Source of the DNA: Gordionus sp. m RMFG-2023
Lineage: Eukaryota; Nematomorpha; Gordioida; Chordodea; Parachordodidae
DNA: 64,000 nucleotides
Reading direction: 5' to 3'
Assembly (NCBI RefSeq): GCF_954871325.1
Contig: NC_088776.1
Location: 49,060,569 to 49,124,568, forward strand
In this document: one piece after another, positions 14,990 to 25,649 of the stretch
Layout: the number at the start of each line of letters is the position of its first letter
How positions within the stretch are numbered: position 1 is the first letter of the stretch
Made by a program: the position numbers and the translations under genes
Notes under the pieces: model-generated
What the model was told of the DNA's origin: nothing
What the model saw: the letters and a program-made list of their open reading frames with translations, nothing else
Database searches by the model: none

Positions 14990-17900
14990 ATGACAACTAA
15001 TGCTCTTATAGATAACAGGTAATTTCAATGATTATTATAATCTATAGTATTTTATAGTGCAAATGAATTCAGCATTTTTGTTGGTGATCTTTCTCCAGAA
15101 GTAGATGATACAGCTCTATACTTATGTTTTGCCCTTCGATTTCCTTCATGCTCAGGAGCCAAAAGTAAAATATAATTTTAGTCATATCTTAACAATGAGG
15201 TTAATTCTATAAATCTTGTCATTTTATACAGAATTTGAATGATATTTTTTATATAAAAATATTGCTATATTAAAGAAAATAATCATATTATTAAGTTATA
15301 AGAGATATGAATGGTTGCAACAAAGGTTTTGGTTTTGTCAAATTTACTGATGAAAGACAAAAAGACAAAGCTATGGCAGATATGAATGGTCATTATGGTT
15401 TAGGTTCCAAACCAATAAAAATCAATCAAGCTTTCCAGCAAAAGAGGTATATTTTATATTATTGATTATGATATTCCAATGATCATTGTTTTATAGTTAT
15501 GATTATTTGGATCAATTTTATTATAAGATATAAGATTTTATTTAAAAATGATGAATTATATAAAACTTTTAATAAATATATGGCATATAAATGTTGGGAA
15601 TTTTAAAAATGATATAAAAAAAATCAGAGAGAGATTACATTTAGACAGCCTGGCCTGGATTTTGGCCCAGCCCAGATTTTTAAAAATATATTACATTTAT
15701 TTCAAATTTTTATAGCTAATAATGGCGATTTAAAAGATTCAGTTTTAAAATATGGCCTGGCCTAGGTATTTAAAAAAAAATTTAAGGCTTGGCCTGGTAT
15801 TAAAAAAAATTAAAATATGTACCAGCCTGTATACTCAAGCTAGGCTTAAAGCTGGGGCTGCAGGTCTCTGAAAAATGCCAAAATTTTGCTTGTAGGCATT
15901 ATTTGACATCTAAAATTTCTTAAAAAAATAGGACTAGTTACTATAAAAAATTGACAATTTTTAATACCTAAATAATTGGATATAAATTTGTGCACAAAAA
16001 TGTTGTTATAAAACATTAAATTATTTAAGAACCTCTAGGATATTGTTTTTGGCTAGAAACTTGATTTTGTCATTTTTTTTGGGTTAAAACATATAAGGAT
16101 TGAGAAATTTTACCCAATATGAAATGTTCACTGAACAAAATTTTATACAAAAAATAGAATATTATGGGCATCTAAAATATATATACACTACTGGCCATAA
16201 ATGACTGCCCACCCTGCATTTTTACATAAAAAATTTAATAACTTAAAACTTTTTAACTTACTTGGGTAAAAGCAAATTGATTAATTAATTTAAGATCTCT
16301 AGACATGTTTAGAAATAAAAAACTCTATAAATATGAAATTTTAACCTTTGAAAGCAACATGTCAAAAATGACTAATTTGGTAAAATAGGGTTCATTAGTT
16401 TTTTTCAGCAACAATTTTAAGTTGCCTGTTGTTTTTTGGAAGAAAGTCATTAATCACATTCTAATCTGCTTATTAATATCTATTTTTAATTATTTTAAAA
16501 AAAATTCTTAGATTTTTTTTGTTTTAAATCATTGTTTAAAGAAACTTTCAGTCTTTATATAAATATTTTAACGAACATTCGACCAAAATGATTAAAAGAA
16601 AAGAAATTTTTATTCCAACTAAATGCAAAATAATAATTTACACATAAGTGGTAAAAGTAATCGCCAAATTGCCAGAGAATCCTAGCTTGACAAACAGTCT
16701 ATTGTATACTTAAAAGATTACGCAACAATAATACAATATCGAATCCAAAGAGGCCTGGAAGAGCTTGCAAAACGATTTTAAGCGATGATACGTATATAGC
16801 AAGGATCAGAAAACGCAATCGACGCCTTGTCGCCTCAGAGATAGCTGCTGAGATTAATCTGACTCAGGAAACCCCGATAAGTGTCACAACTATGAAAAGG
16901 CGCCTTAGGAGCTTTGAACTTATGGTAGTTAGCTGTCAAAAAGCCACTCTTGAGCAAAAATAAATAAACTCAAGCGATTAGACTGGGCACGAAAACATCA
17001 ATTTTGGACATCTGCCAACTGGTACCACGTCTTATAGAGTGATGAGTCAAAATTCGAAATTTTCGGTTCTAAAAGAAGGCAATATATCTGCCGCTCAGCT
17101 GGAGAGCGAATGAGCGATCACTGCATAATTCCTACAGTCAAATTCGGGGGGGGGGGGGGTCTGTTATGGTGTGGGGGTGCTTTGGTGTTGGGACAACCTT
17201 CGACATTTTCAAAATAAAGGAATCCTAAACAAGGAGGGATACCGGCAAATCCTCGAGGACCATGTGATTTCATCAGGAAAGTGTTTGATAGGGAATAACT
17301 TTTTATTTCAACAAGATAATGGCCCAAGGCACACATCCAGGCTATGCAAAGATTATTTACAAAATCTACAACAATACGGTATTCTCGAGTTGATGACTTG
17401 GCCATCCCAGTTTCCCGATCTCAATCCAATCGAACTTTTATGGGATCACCTTGATCGACAATCGCGAAAAAGCCCACTAACCTCTCATTTGCACCTTTCG
17501 GAAGATTGCGGAGAAAATGGAACAATATCACTTCCGAATATTTAAAAAATCTCATCGAAAGTTTACCAAAAATTTGTGCAGCATATTAAGAATAAAGGTG
17601 GTCATATTGATGAGACCAAAATTTGACCTTAATTAATTGCTATGTCTTCTATTTTTTGTAATTTTATGCAATAATATGTAAACTTATAAATAAATTCGAC
17701 AAACCTCATATTGTGTGTTATTTGTCTTATTTTAAGAAAATTGTTAAGAAAATGCAGGGTGGGCAATCATTTATGGCCGGTAATGTATATTGATAAAAAT
17801 TATTGATAAGGAAGAAACTGCCCAATTTCAAATATGGATCATTCCATCATGATTCTCTGAACTAGTGTTGTTAAACCTCTCAATTTAAGCCGATATTTAA

Positions 17901-20900
17901 ATTAGTGATCTGTACCGGGCCTAATTTTTTAAGCCTGGCCCGAACCCGAAATTTTTTTAAAAAGTTTTGCCGGCCCGAACCCGAAATTTATTTTTAAAAA
18001 ATTTACCGGCCCGGCCAGGCCCGAATTTATTTAAATATAGAAATTAATTTTTATAATTACTTAAAATAAAGACATATGTTATATACCGTTTAGTTTCAAT
18101 AAATTAAATCAAAAATTTTAATATAAAATTGATAAATTTAGATATATTTAATAAAATTTCCAAAGTCCGACCCTATCCGGCCCGAAATTTTTTTAAAAAT
18201 ACTAGGCCCGGCACGGCCCAAACCCGATTATTTTAATTGCAGATCTCTAATTTAAATACGGCTAACTCAATATTTTATCCAGAAAAATATTATGCAAGCC
18301 TAAAGATTTTGCTCATAGATGGCACATAGGATAAAACATCTATTGGCGAAATCTCGACGCTTTATTTTACTTGCTATAATGTTGAGTAAGCCCTTTTTTA
18401 AAAATCAGCTCAAATCTAGCCGTTTAACAACACTACTCTGAACTGCTTGAAATCTTGGCAAAATTTTATATACAAACCAAAGTATATATATCCTAACCAG
18501 TGTTCAAGTTTTAGTATTATATTTTTTGAAACATTGATATCAAGGGTCACAGCATGAAGAATAAACTATTTTATTGCTTATGGATTTACTAAAAATTATA
18601 AATAACAATTTTATCAAAACAAAATGTACACATTCTATTTTTTTAAAATATTTATTTTTTTTTAATGTGGCTGTTTAACCCCATTTTAAATATAAAACTT
18701 ATAAAAATAAGGAATGAGTTTATTTGATTTTTATACAATTTTAAGCATATTCACTAATATAAGTTTCAATATATAACTGTAACTAAGAAAATTGAAATGC
18801 CAAGTTTTTGCTTTCGCAAGGAAAATTGATAAAAATACTTTAAAACAGTATTTTTATCCAATAGATAGAATAATGTAATTATTCTATTATTATTTAAAAT
18901 TTATTTATATTTTTTTATAATAGCATAGAATTTACATTACATTTATACAAAATTCTAAATTTTACAAAAAATAATTCTGAGGTGGGATGTTTTGAAAAAT
19001 ATTTTTGAATAATATGGTATAATAATAAATGTCATACCAGTAAAAATTAAAATATTGCACATATATAAATATCGTATTGATTCTTTGCCATAATAAAATA
19101 TATATAAAAACATTTTGAATACCATTAGAACAATTAATTCCACATACTGAAAAAAATATTCCTTGTCTTTAGTGTTTTTATCCTTTTTTACAATGAAAGC
19201 GAAAACCTTGTATATCTATTATTTTCCTACAGATATAAATTGGGTTCAGTGGCTTTTTTTTGAAATTTTATAAAAATAGGAGAAACTATGTTTTGTAAGA
19301 ATTTTAAACTTTAGAATAGAATTAGATGGTGAACCACATTAAAAAAAATTGTAATATTTTTTAAAAATAGAATATATACACTAGAGATCTGCAAAAGTAG
19401 GCCCGGTCCGGGGGTCAGGTCGGGCCTTAGAAATTTTTTAAAATATATCTAAATTTATCAATTTTATGTTAAATTTTTTATGTAAAATAAAAATATATGA
19501 TTTTATTTATAGAAAGTAGACGCCATATAACATAAACGTATATTTTGAGTAATTATAAAAATTAATTTATATATTAAATTTTTTTTAAAAATTTTGGGTT
19601 TGGGCCGGGTCGTCCAAAACTTTATAAAAATTCGGGCCGGGCCGGGCTTGAAAAATTAGGCCCGATGCAGATCATTATACATAATTTTGTAGTTCTCTAA
19701 TTAAATGACAATTGATAGTAAAAAGAGATCATTTTTTATATGCTGACTCTTTGATATTCTCCATAAACATAAAGGTTATGTTTTAAATTTGAATACTACT
19801 TTCGTTCCATGTATCATTGTTTGTACACAAAATTTATCACAAACTACAGGACCCCCTCGAAAATCATGTTTTTTGATCGATTTGACACATGGAATGACCC
19901 ATATATAAATATTTTTGAGAAATTCCTATGTTGTAAATATAGCTAAATATTCTTAAGTAGTGTTGTTAAAAGGCTCCATTTGAGCCTATTTTTAAAAACG
20001 ACTAACTCAATATTTTATCCAGGTGAATATTACGCAAGCCTGAAGATTTTTCTTATAGATGCCGAAGGTCTAAACATCTAATAGCTAAATCTCGAGGCTT
20101 GGACAATATTTTTCTGCTTAAAATAGTATTAGCCATTTTTTAAAATCGGCTCAAAACGCGCCATTTAACAACACTATTCTTAAGTATTATTTGTATATGA
20201 ACTGCAAGGTATTTACAAAATATTTGTAATCTCTTTTATATTTTACTTAATTTTAAATGATTTCATCAGTATTTGATAGCAAATCCCCATATATTTTTTT
20301 AAAGGGCTAACCTATTCATATTTTTTCAGATAGTATGGATAAGTTTTTTTTCTTAAAGAAAAGAAAGCTTCATTTTGTATTGGCTAGTGGGTTTAGTTGT
20401 CAAAATATATAAAATTTTTAATATATCAAGGAAATATTTCGATTTGTTAGGACTGTTTGATTTATCAAGAATTTTTCATTTATTCGGCTTAAAAATTTAT
20501 TCAATTGAGGGAAAGATATTTATTTTATAATATTCTTCTACTTATATTACATTATTTTAACGATGTGCTGTCGTATATGTCAAGATATGTGAATATCAAA
20601 TAAGTTCTGTTGTAGACTTAACAGTCATATAATGTATAAAAAAATTTAACAACATTTTCCCTAATTTCTTTAACACTAACACATACTTTCTGCTATTTTC
20701 TTGGCGTCAGCTAAATCAATTTCATTTTTTTGAAAGATTTCATAAAATACTAGTATCATTAAACAATTTGTTGATATATTCTAATGCAAAGAGGAATTTG
20801 TTTCTCTTATCAAGTCCAAAGTTGTCCGAGGAGATCACTGAGGGGATTTTTATTTTGTTCCTCTGCTGGCTATGTGCTTAAGTACATTCACTATCTTCAT

Positions 20901-22482
20901 TTGCTATTTATAAAATTTAAATTATATAATTTTTTTAAACAATTTCCTTTTTTTATTATCAAGCCTTAAAAAAAATCTTTATCATAGAGCAGGATATATA
21001 CCAGATCTAACATACTTGCTTCACCAATACCGACATCAACATGAAAGGATGGTGCCATTTGATGCTGCTCTTCATGCAGCTCAACCAAATAATATCAAAA
21101 CCAACGAAGCTAATACTGGGGAGGATGATGACGAACTGACAAAATTTTATAAAAGTTTTGAAGGATCCACTACCTCTTCATTGGCTAAAAAGAGCGGACA
21201 AACGAATGAACAGGTTATATATGATTTGCGATATATTTTCTCAAGATAATTGTATTTAAATATCGGAACCAAATTATTTACTTAAATTTAAGTTATTCTC
21301 ATAAGAATTTGGGATATTAAAATATTGCCCACTGATTTTAAAATCAAGATATCATAATACAGATAGAAGAATAAAATAAGGAAAAGGAACAAATAAGCGG
21401 AAGCAAAGCATATATTAATTTATTGTTACCTTCCTATTCCTATCTTTAATTTACACTTGAGCAGTCCACTACCCCAGCTAGCCAAGCAGACCCTAGTACC
21501 TCCAACGTTGTAGATCTAAATATGAATGCAGCACTATATAACATGCAACAAGCACATGCTACAAATCCTTATTACAACCCACCTAGTATAATTGCTGCAG
21601 TTCCTAATCAGGAGTGAGTCTTTTTGAATAGTTTTATAATAAATATTTATTTTATTTTTTCCATATAATATTATAAATTTATTTTTTCCTTTTGAAAGAT
21701 ACAATTACCTTAAGGCTAGTTTAAGATGTTTTTAAGTGGGAATAATGAAAGAGGGAATGAATATTCAACACAATAGATAAGAAAAACTGAATATAAATAA
21801 ACATTAAAAACCTCTCTAATCAGTTGTTGATTTTTCTCACTTCTCAATAATTAAAATTTGTCAATCTATGATGTAAATAAATTTTATCTTTTTTTTCTTC
21901 CCTAAGTTTTAATATTACGTCAAATGTTAACGCCTCCGCCATAGCCACGAATACTGTAGACCCTGCTTTCCAATATTACCATTACACACTTCAACAGCAA
22001 CAATACCAATCTATGCTCTTTCAACAAGCCCTTTTTCCCTCACAACTTTATCCCATAATACCCGCGAAAGATGATGTATGATAAAATTATTTATTAATCT
22101 GTTTCATTATATTATATTTTGACATTTTCAAGAGGTTTGACATAGTGAGTCGGGGGTTTTTGAGTTAAATATTATAACAAACTTTGAGCTTATCCAAAGA
22201 TAATTTAAATATATTACATATATTTAGCCCAACGAACTTATCAGTTACTATTCCAATCCACAAAATTACGATCCGAATAGCAACACAAGTCACCTCATGA
22301 ACAGCCTAGGGCTTATAGACACTAGTGGACAACTGATTCCTCTAGCCGGGAACGGAGTTTTGGACAAGATCAATGAGGAGTATATGACGAGCCAGAACGG
22401 GGAATTTTTTGATAGCCTTGAAAGGTCTAGGTGGCAGCCTATAGATTTTCAATCCAATCATTTTATCTCCTTAGAATTTTAA
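14990..22482 (+). CDS. TRNAU1AP: tRNA selenocysteine 1-associated protein 1 (SECp43)
   Basis: RNA-binding protein linked to Sec-tRNA and selenoprotein synthesis. Exons: 14990-15018, 15058-15164, 15296-15446, 20988-21213, 21465-21613, 21907-22075, 22228-22482; together 1,086 nt, 361 residues, all GT-AG. Residues 14-95 form an RRM like the second RRM of human SECp43 (FSIFVGDLSPEVDD, then KGFGFVKFTDE and GLGSKPIKI). The middle is Gln/Tyr/Asn rich. The end (EEYMTSQNGEFFDSLE then RWQPIDF) matches the conserved human C-terminal motif. AATAAA is at 22821. Human SECp43 has an additional N-terminal RRM; I could not find it upstream, so the first exon (ATG at 14990) is the weakest part of the model, and a distant upstream exon is possible. 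Intron 3 is 5.5 kb and full of transposons. Confidence 0.88.
15625..15870. mobile_element. hAT MITE, GC-rich family
   Basis: In intron 3 of the SECp43 gene. The right end GCTGCAGGTCTCTG is canonical; the left end CAGAGAGAGATTACATTTAGACAGCCTGGCC is altered. The body alternates CCTGGCC/GGCCCA motifs with A/T runs. No clean target duplication. Confidence 0.6.
16186..17785 (+). mobile_element. Tc1/mariner element, DD38E (Intruder-like)
   Basis: A 1.6-kb element with terminal inverted repeats of about 37 bp (left CACTACTGGCCATAAATGAC, right complement CATTACCGGCCATAAATGAT, both continuing CCCACCCTGCATTTT), flanked by TA at 16184 and 17786. The plus strand encodes a transposase. Visible parts are the helix-turn-helix region (about 16,790-16,920), the first catalytic Asp in SDESKFEIF near 17,040, the second in QQDNGPRHTS near 17,318, and Glu in DLNPIELLWD near 17,433. 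I count 38 residues between the second Asp and the Glu; classical Tc1 has 34. The DD38E signature is that of the Intruder group. The frame has several stops upstream of 17,171 and is disrupted by a G run near 17,147, so it is inactive. It lies in intron 3 of the SECp43 gene. Confidence 0.88.
17171..17545 (+). pseudogene. C-terminal part of Tc1-type transposase
   Basis: An open stretch of 124 residues holding the second Asp and the Glu of the DDE triad (QQDNGPRHTS and DLNPIELLWDHLD), with the family motif WPSQFPDLNP between them. After ELLWDHLDRQ the frame departs from the usual C-terminal sequence. It belongs to the element at 16,186-17,785 and lacks an intact N-terminal half. Confidence 0.85.
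17863..18435. mobile_element. hAT MITE (TAGTGTTGTTAAA family) carrying a nested MITE
   Basis: The left end TAGTGTTGTTAAACCTC and the right end TAGCCGTTTAACAACACTA are flanked by a perfect 8-bp duplication, CTCTGAAC (17855-17862 and 18436-18443), the hAT hallmark. The interior contains the family arms (CTAACTCAATATTTTATCCAG and its inverted mate) split by the second MITE at 17,903-18,249. Without the insert the element would be about 220 bp, matching the copy at 19,958. It lies in intron 3 of the SECp43 gene. Confidence 0.92.
17903..18249. mobile_element. hAT MITE, GC-rich family, nested insert
   Basis: Begins TAGTGATCTGTACCGGGCC and ends GCAGATCTCTA, flanked by a perfect 8-bp duplication ATTTAAAT (17895-17902 and 18250-18257) created inside the older MITE. 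The interior has repeated CGGCCCG words between A/T tracts. The nesting gives an unambiguous order: the TAGTGTTGTT family element was there first. Confidence 0.92.
19382..19677. mobile_element. hAT MITE, GC-rich family
   Basis: Begins TAGAGATCTGCAAAAGTAGGCCCGG and ends GGCCCGATGCAGATCATTA. It has the same A/T and CGGGCC architecture as the copy at 17,903. The right end is slightly mutated, and no exact target duplication is seen. Confidence 0.7.
19958..20176. mobile_element. hAT MITE (TAGTGTTGTTAAA family), reference copy
   Basis: A 219-bp element, palindromic over most of its length: left TAGTGTTGTTAAAAGGCTC, right GCGCCATTTAACAACACTA, flanked by a perfect 8-bp duplication TTCTTAAG (19950-19957 and 20177-20184). 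Non-coding. It lies in intron 3 of the SECp43 gene. Confidence 0.92.
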
Positions 22483-22829
22483 TACCCTTATATCGTTAAT
22501 ATTTTAAATTGTTTATATAATATATATTTTACCTTAATTGGTAATCATTATCTGTTACCTTTAATTATAAATTTTGTGTTGGATTATTAATTCATGCATA
22601 ATAATGTTTTTTTTAAACATTTTGTATAATCGAAATCTTGAACATAATTTCTATTAATACTAAGCTGATGTTATTATATTTGCTTATCAAAACATAATTT
22701 AGGCTGTATTGCACTCCTTTCATTAATTTAAAATGGGAATTTATTATCAAAATATAATTTAATTTATAAATACGTGTAAAAAGTTGTAAATAGCCAATAC
22801 TTTAAAATATTGTATATTACAATAAAATA

Positions 22830-23780
22830 TGATTAAATTATTTATTATTTTGCCAAATAACTTTTTTGCTCACACGATTCAATGAGAGACAGGGTTCATT
22901 TGCCCTCCATTAATTCCAGGATGGAATTGCCTTGATTCCAGGGAAATGCTAATAATCATGGAATCGATATTTTTTCAATATATAATCACTGTAACTAAAA
23001 TAAGAACGCGAGAAGAGTTTCTACCCAAATTCCAAACACAATATTTTATATTTATAGCCACAATTATCACCTTAACCGGCGGCCTTAACTTTCTCTAAAA
23101 ATTTGTATGGAATGGGGAGTCTTGGCCTTAAACAAATAGAAAATTAGCTTTTTGATCTCTTGCAATTTGTCCTTTATCATTAGATGCAGATAGACACTCG
23201 ATTCATGAAAAATATCACTGTATTAAAAAAAGGACATTATTTTATAAAAGAATCTATATATAAAATTACAAAGAGGATGTTAATAAAGCATAGTTGTACA
23301 AAAGATTTGCAGATAAATATTCAACAGATATAGAATTAAAATTTTTAGAAATTTATAACGGTTAATTAACATCCCCTTTAGAATTATTGGTGTCATAAAA
23401 GCATAGGTTGATATAACTAAATTTTAAGCCTAATAAAAGTTTTTAGAATGTATATATTTATGTGGTCTTTTTTTGAATTAACATGCACCTCATTGTTAAA
23501 TTTCTTGATAATTTTGATAAAGAATAAAATATTTTTATATATGTAGTAAAGGATTATTGCACTATATTATTCTTTTTTAAAATTATTTTTATTTTTTTTA
23601 AAATTAAATTTAAAAAAATTGCATTATATAAAACATAAGATGGGGGGGGGGGGCAAAAAGAGACTCATTGATTTCCGAGAAACATGCGATTTGAGTTGAT
23701 TGTAACATTTTAAAAAAGGATCTATGATCATTAATTTGAGGAGTTTTTTTTAACCTAATCTTAAAAAAATTATGGCATTA
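22830..23780. other. Intergenic AT-rich DNA, no gene seen
   Basis: Downstream of the SECp43 polyadenylation signal. Contains a run of 11 G near 23,641 and no convincing coding frame on either strand. Confidence 0.5.
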
Positions 23781-23829
23781 GTACAAATAATGATTTAAAA
23801 TGAAAATCTGAAAAGTCATGGTATTCGGC

Positions 23830-24400
23830 TGTAATAATTGGATCGATGTTTGGGTTAGAGAAAAATTGTTAGACATAAATTAAATCCCAAATATGGTTTT
23901 TTCCTCTAAACCAAGGAATGTTTATGAGCCCATCTAGTATTTTCTCATCAGAGGTTCCGGGAGGTTGGGGTAGTTGGCCAACCTTCATTTGTTCGAGATT
24001 GGAGTCAATAGCTATATGGAGACTGAACCATCCTTTTGAATATAAACAGGTTAGGTGATGACCCTTAGAATCACAGTCTTTCTCGTACCCTTTACATTTA
24101 TGAGGTAGGCATAGGTTACAGCCCAGTCTATACTGGCCACCCTCTGCTCCTCATCGATAGCAAAGGACCAATATTGGCACTAGCGACAGCTTCAAGCCAT
24201 TCATGACCAGAATTTTGTCTTAATATTTGAGGATTGAAGTGTCTTCAAAGGAGGGATTAGTCCCCACTAATTTCTTAAAGTTAGTTAGTAGAGGGTTAAG
24301 AACGTCTGTGCCGAGGACTGTGGAAGAGATTAAAGGCATAAATTTTTCATTATAATCATAGGTAGTTTCAAATAGACTATCTCCCACTCACAAGTTTACT
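23830..24400 (-). mobile_element. Retroelement C-terminal remnant (RT-associated CCHC + D..DG..WD)
   Basis: The complement reads VMNGLKLSLVPILVL, then YRLGCNLCLPHKC, CDSKGHHLTC, then DEKILDGLINIPW and NHIWDLIYV. This order matches the segment that follows reverse transcriptase in a group of animal retroelements: LP....GL, AVGLRLG..LC.PH.C, D..G.H.LSC, DGKRPDG...PW and WD. Only this C-terminal part is recognisable; it is broken and old. GC content is higher than the surroundings. The exact family is not assigned. Confidence 0.55.
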
Positions 24401-24489
24401 TTAACCTACTCGCATTAAAGACGAGAAGTAAGGAAGGCTAACAAAGAAACCAAATTAAGAAGGAGAAACCCCAAACAACCTTGATTTGT

Positions 24490-25290
24490 CGGAAGATGCA
24501 ATCACCTAATTAAAAGCCGAAAAATATGTAATATGTTTTTAAAAAGTTCAAATAATATATGTCATGCATTTATTTTCTGCTTTTTTAAAAGCCAATGCTT
24601 TATTTTAAATGATTTTTCGTGCTTAATCAACCATGTAAAATTATATTACAAAAAATATTTATTAATATTTTACTCCTTTCCTTCCTGACAAACTATCATA
24701 AAATTATATCAAAAATTCATATAAATCTTAGGAACATTTATCGTGTTTTACTACTAAAAATATTATATTAAAGGAAAAAGCTATGAAAAATTTTAATTTA
24801 ACTTTTAAACTGGTAAATTTCATGCTGATTAAAAGTGCACACATTAAAATTTTAGAGAGAAAATATATTCAAACTCCGACAAATACATGATTATTTGCAT
24901 TAACTAAAACTAATCAAAAATTTTATTTTTGAGGTTTAGTTTTATGCAACGAATATAATTGTAAATGTAACGCATTATATCTAGCTATCAAATTACGATT
25001 GTATAATTAATGGTAAAAATATAATAGTGTCAAAAAAAAGGATCATTCTAGCGACAATAGTACATGCTGACTCAGCAAGTTTAGTATTAGATCTAGTAGG
25101 GAGCAAAAAGATAAAACAATCCTGCTTAGACTACATATAAAGCAAAACTTGACGAATTCTTTCGACTTTGAGTATCGTTATAGCTTCCTTTTTTTAGCAT
25201 AAGGATTCATTTACAAAACATTAACTATGATACTTTCTTATTTTTATATTTTAATTTACCATTATTGCTATTATATATTCTTTATTTTAC
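24490..25290. other. Intergenic AT-rich DNA, no gene seen
   Basis: No coding frame, tRNA or clear repeat recognised. Confidence 0.5.
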
Positions 25291-25296
25291 CCCTAT

Positions 25297-25641
25297 GGCC
25301 ATTTCCAGACAGAACGTTTTTTAAAATAGGTTTTTGGTGTTACCAGACCAGTAATCAATTTTTTATTTCCCCAAAAAAATGTTAACTTCTCGAATTAATT
25401 TTTTTTATATAATATAATATTTAAAAAAAAACAATCTGGATCCCCATTTTTTCAATCGTAAATGGAAAACAAACTGGGTTTATTTTAATAACGATTTGGC
25501 CTTTTGAAATGTGGGTCAGGATTTTTTTTTTAAATATTATATTATATAAAAAAAATTAATTAGAATTTAATATTTAAAAAAAAATTGCTGGTAACATTAC
25601 CCAAAAACCGCTTTGAAAAAACGTTATGTCTGGAAATGGCC
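25297..25641. mobile_element. MITE with ~55-bp terminal inverted repeats
   Basis: The left end GGCCATTTCCAGACAGAACG, continuing through GGTTTTTGGTGTTACCAG, is mirrored at the right by CTGGTAACATTACCCAAAA and CGTTATGTCTGGAAATGGCC. The middle is largely an A/T palindrome plus GATCC-containing arms. TAT is present on both sides, suggesting a 2- or 3-bp target duplication. Non-coding; superfamily not assigned. Confidence 0.8.
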
Positions 25642-25649
25642 TATAACAA

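Noticed and set aside
17118-17405. A 95-residue minus-strand frame
   Set aside because: Antisense to the Tc1-type transposase; the plus strand carries the catalytic motifs.
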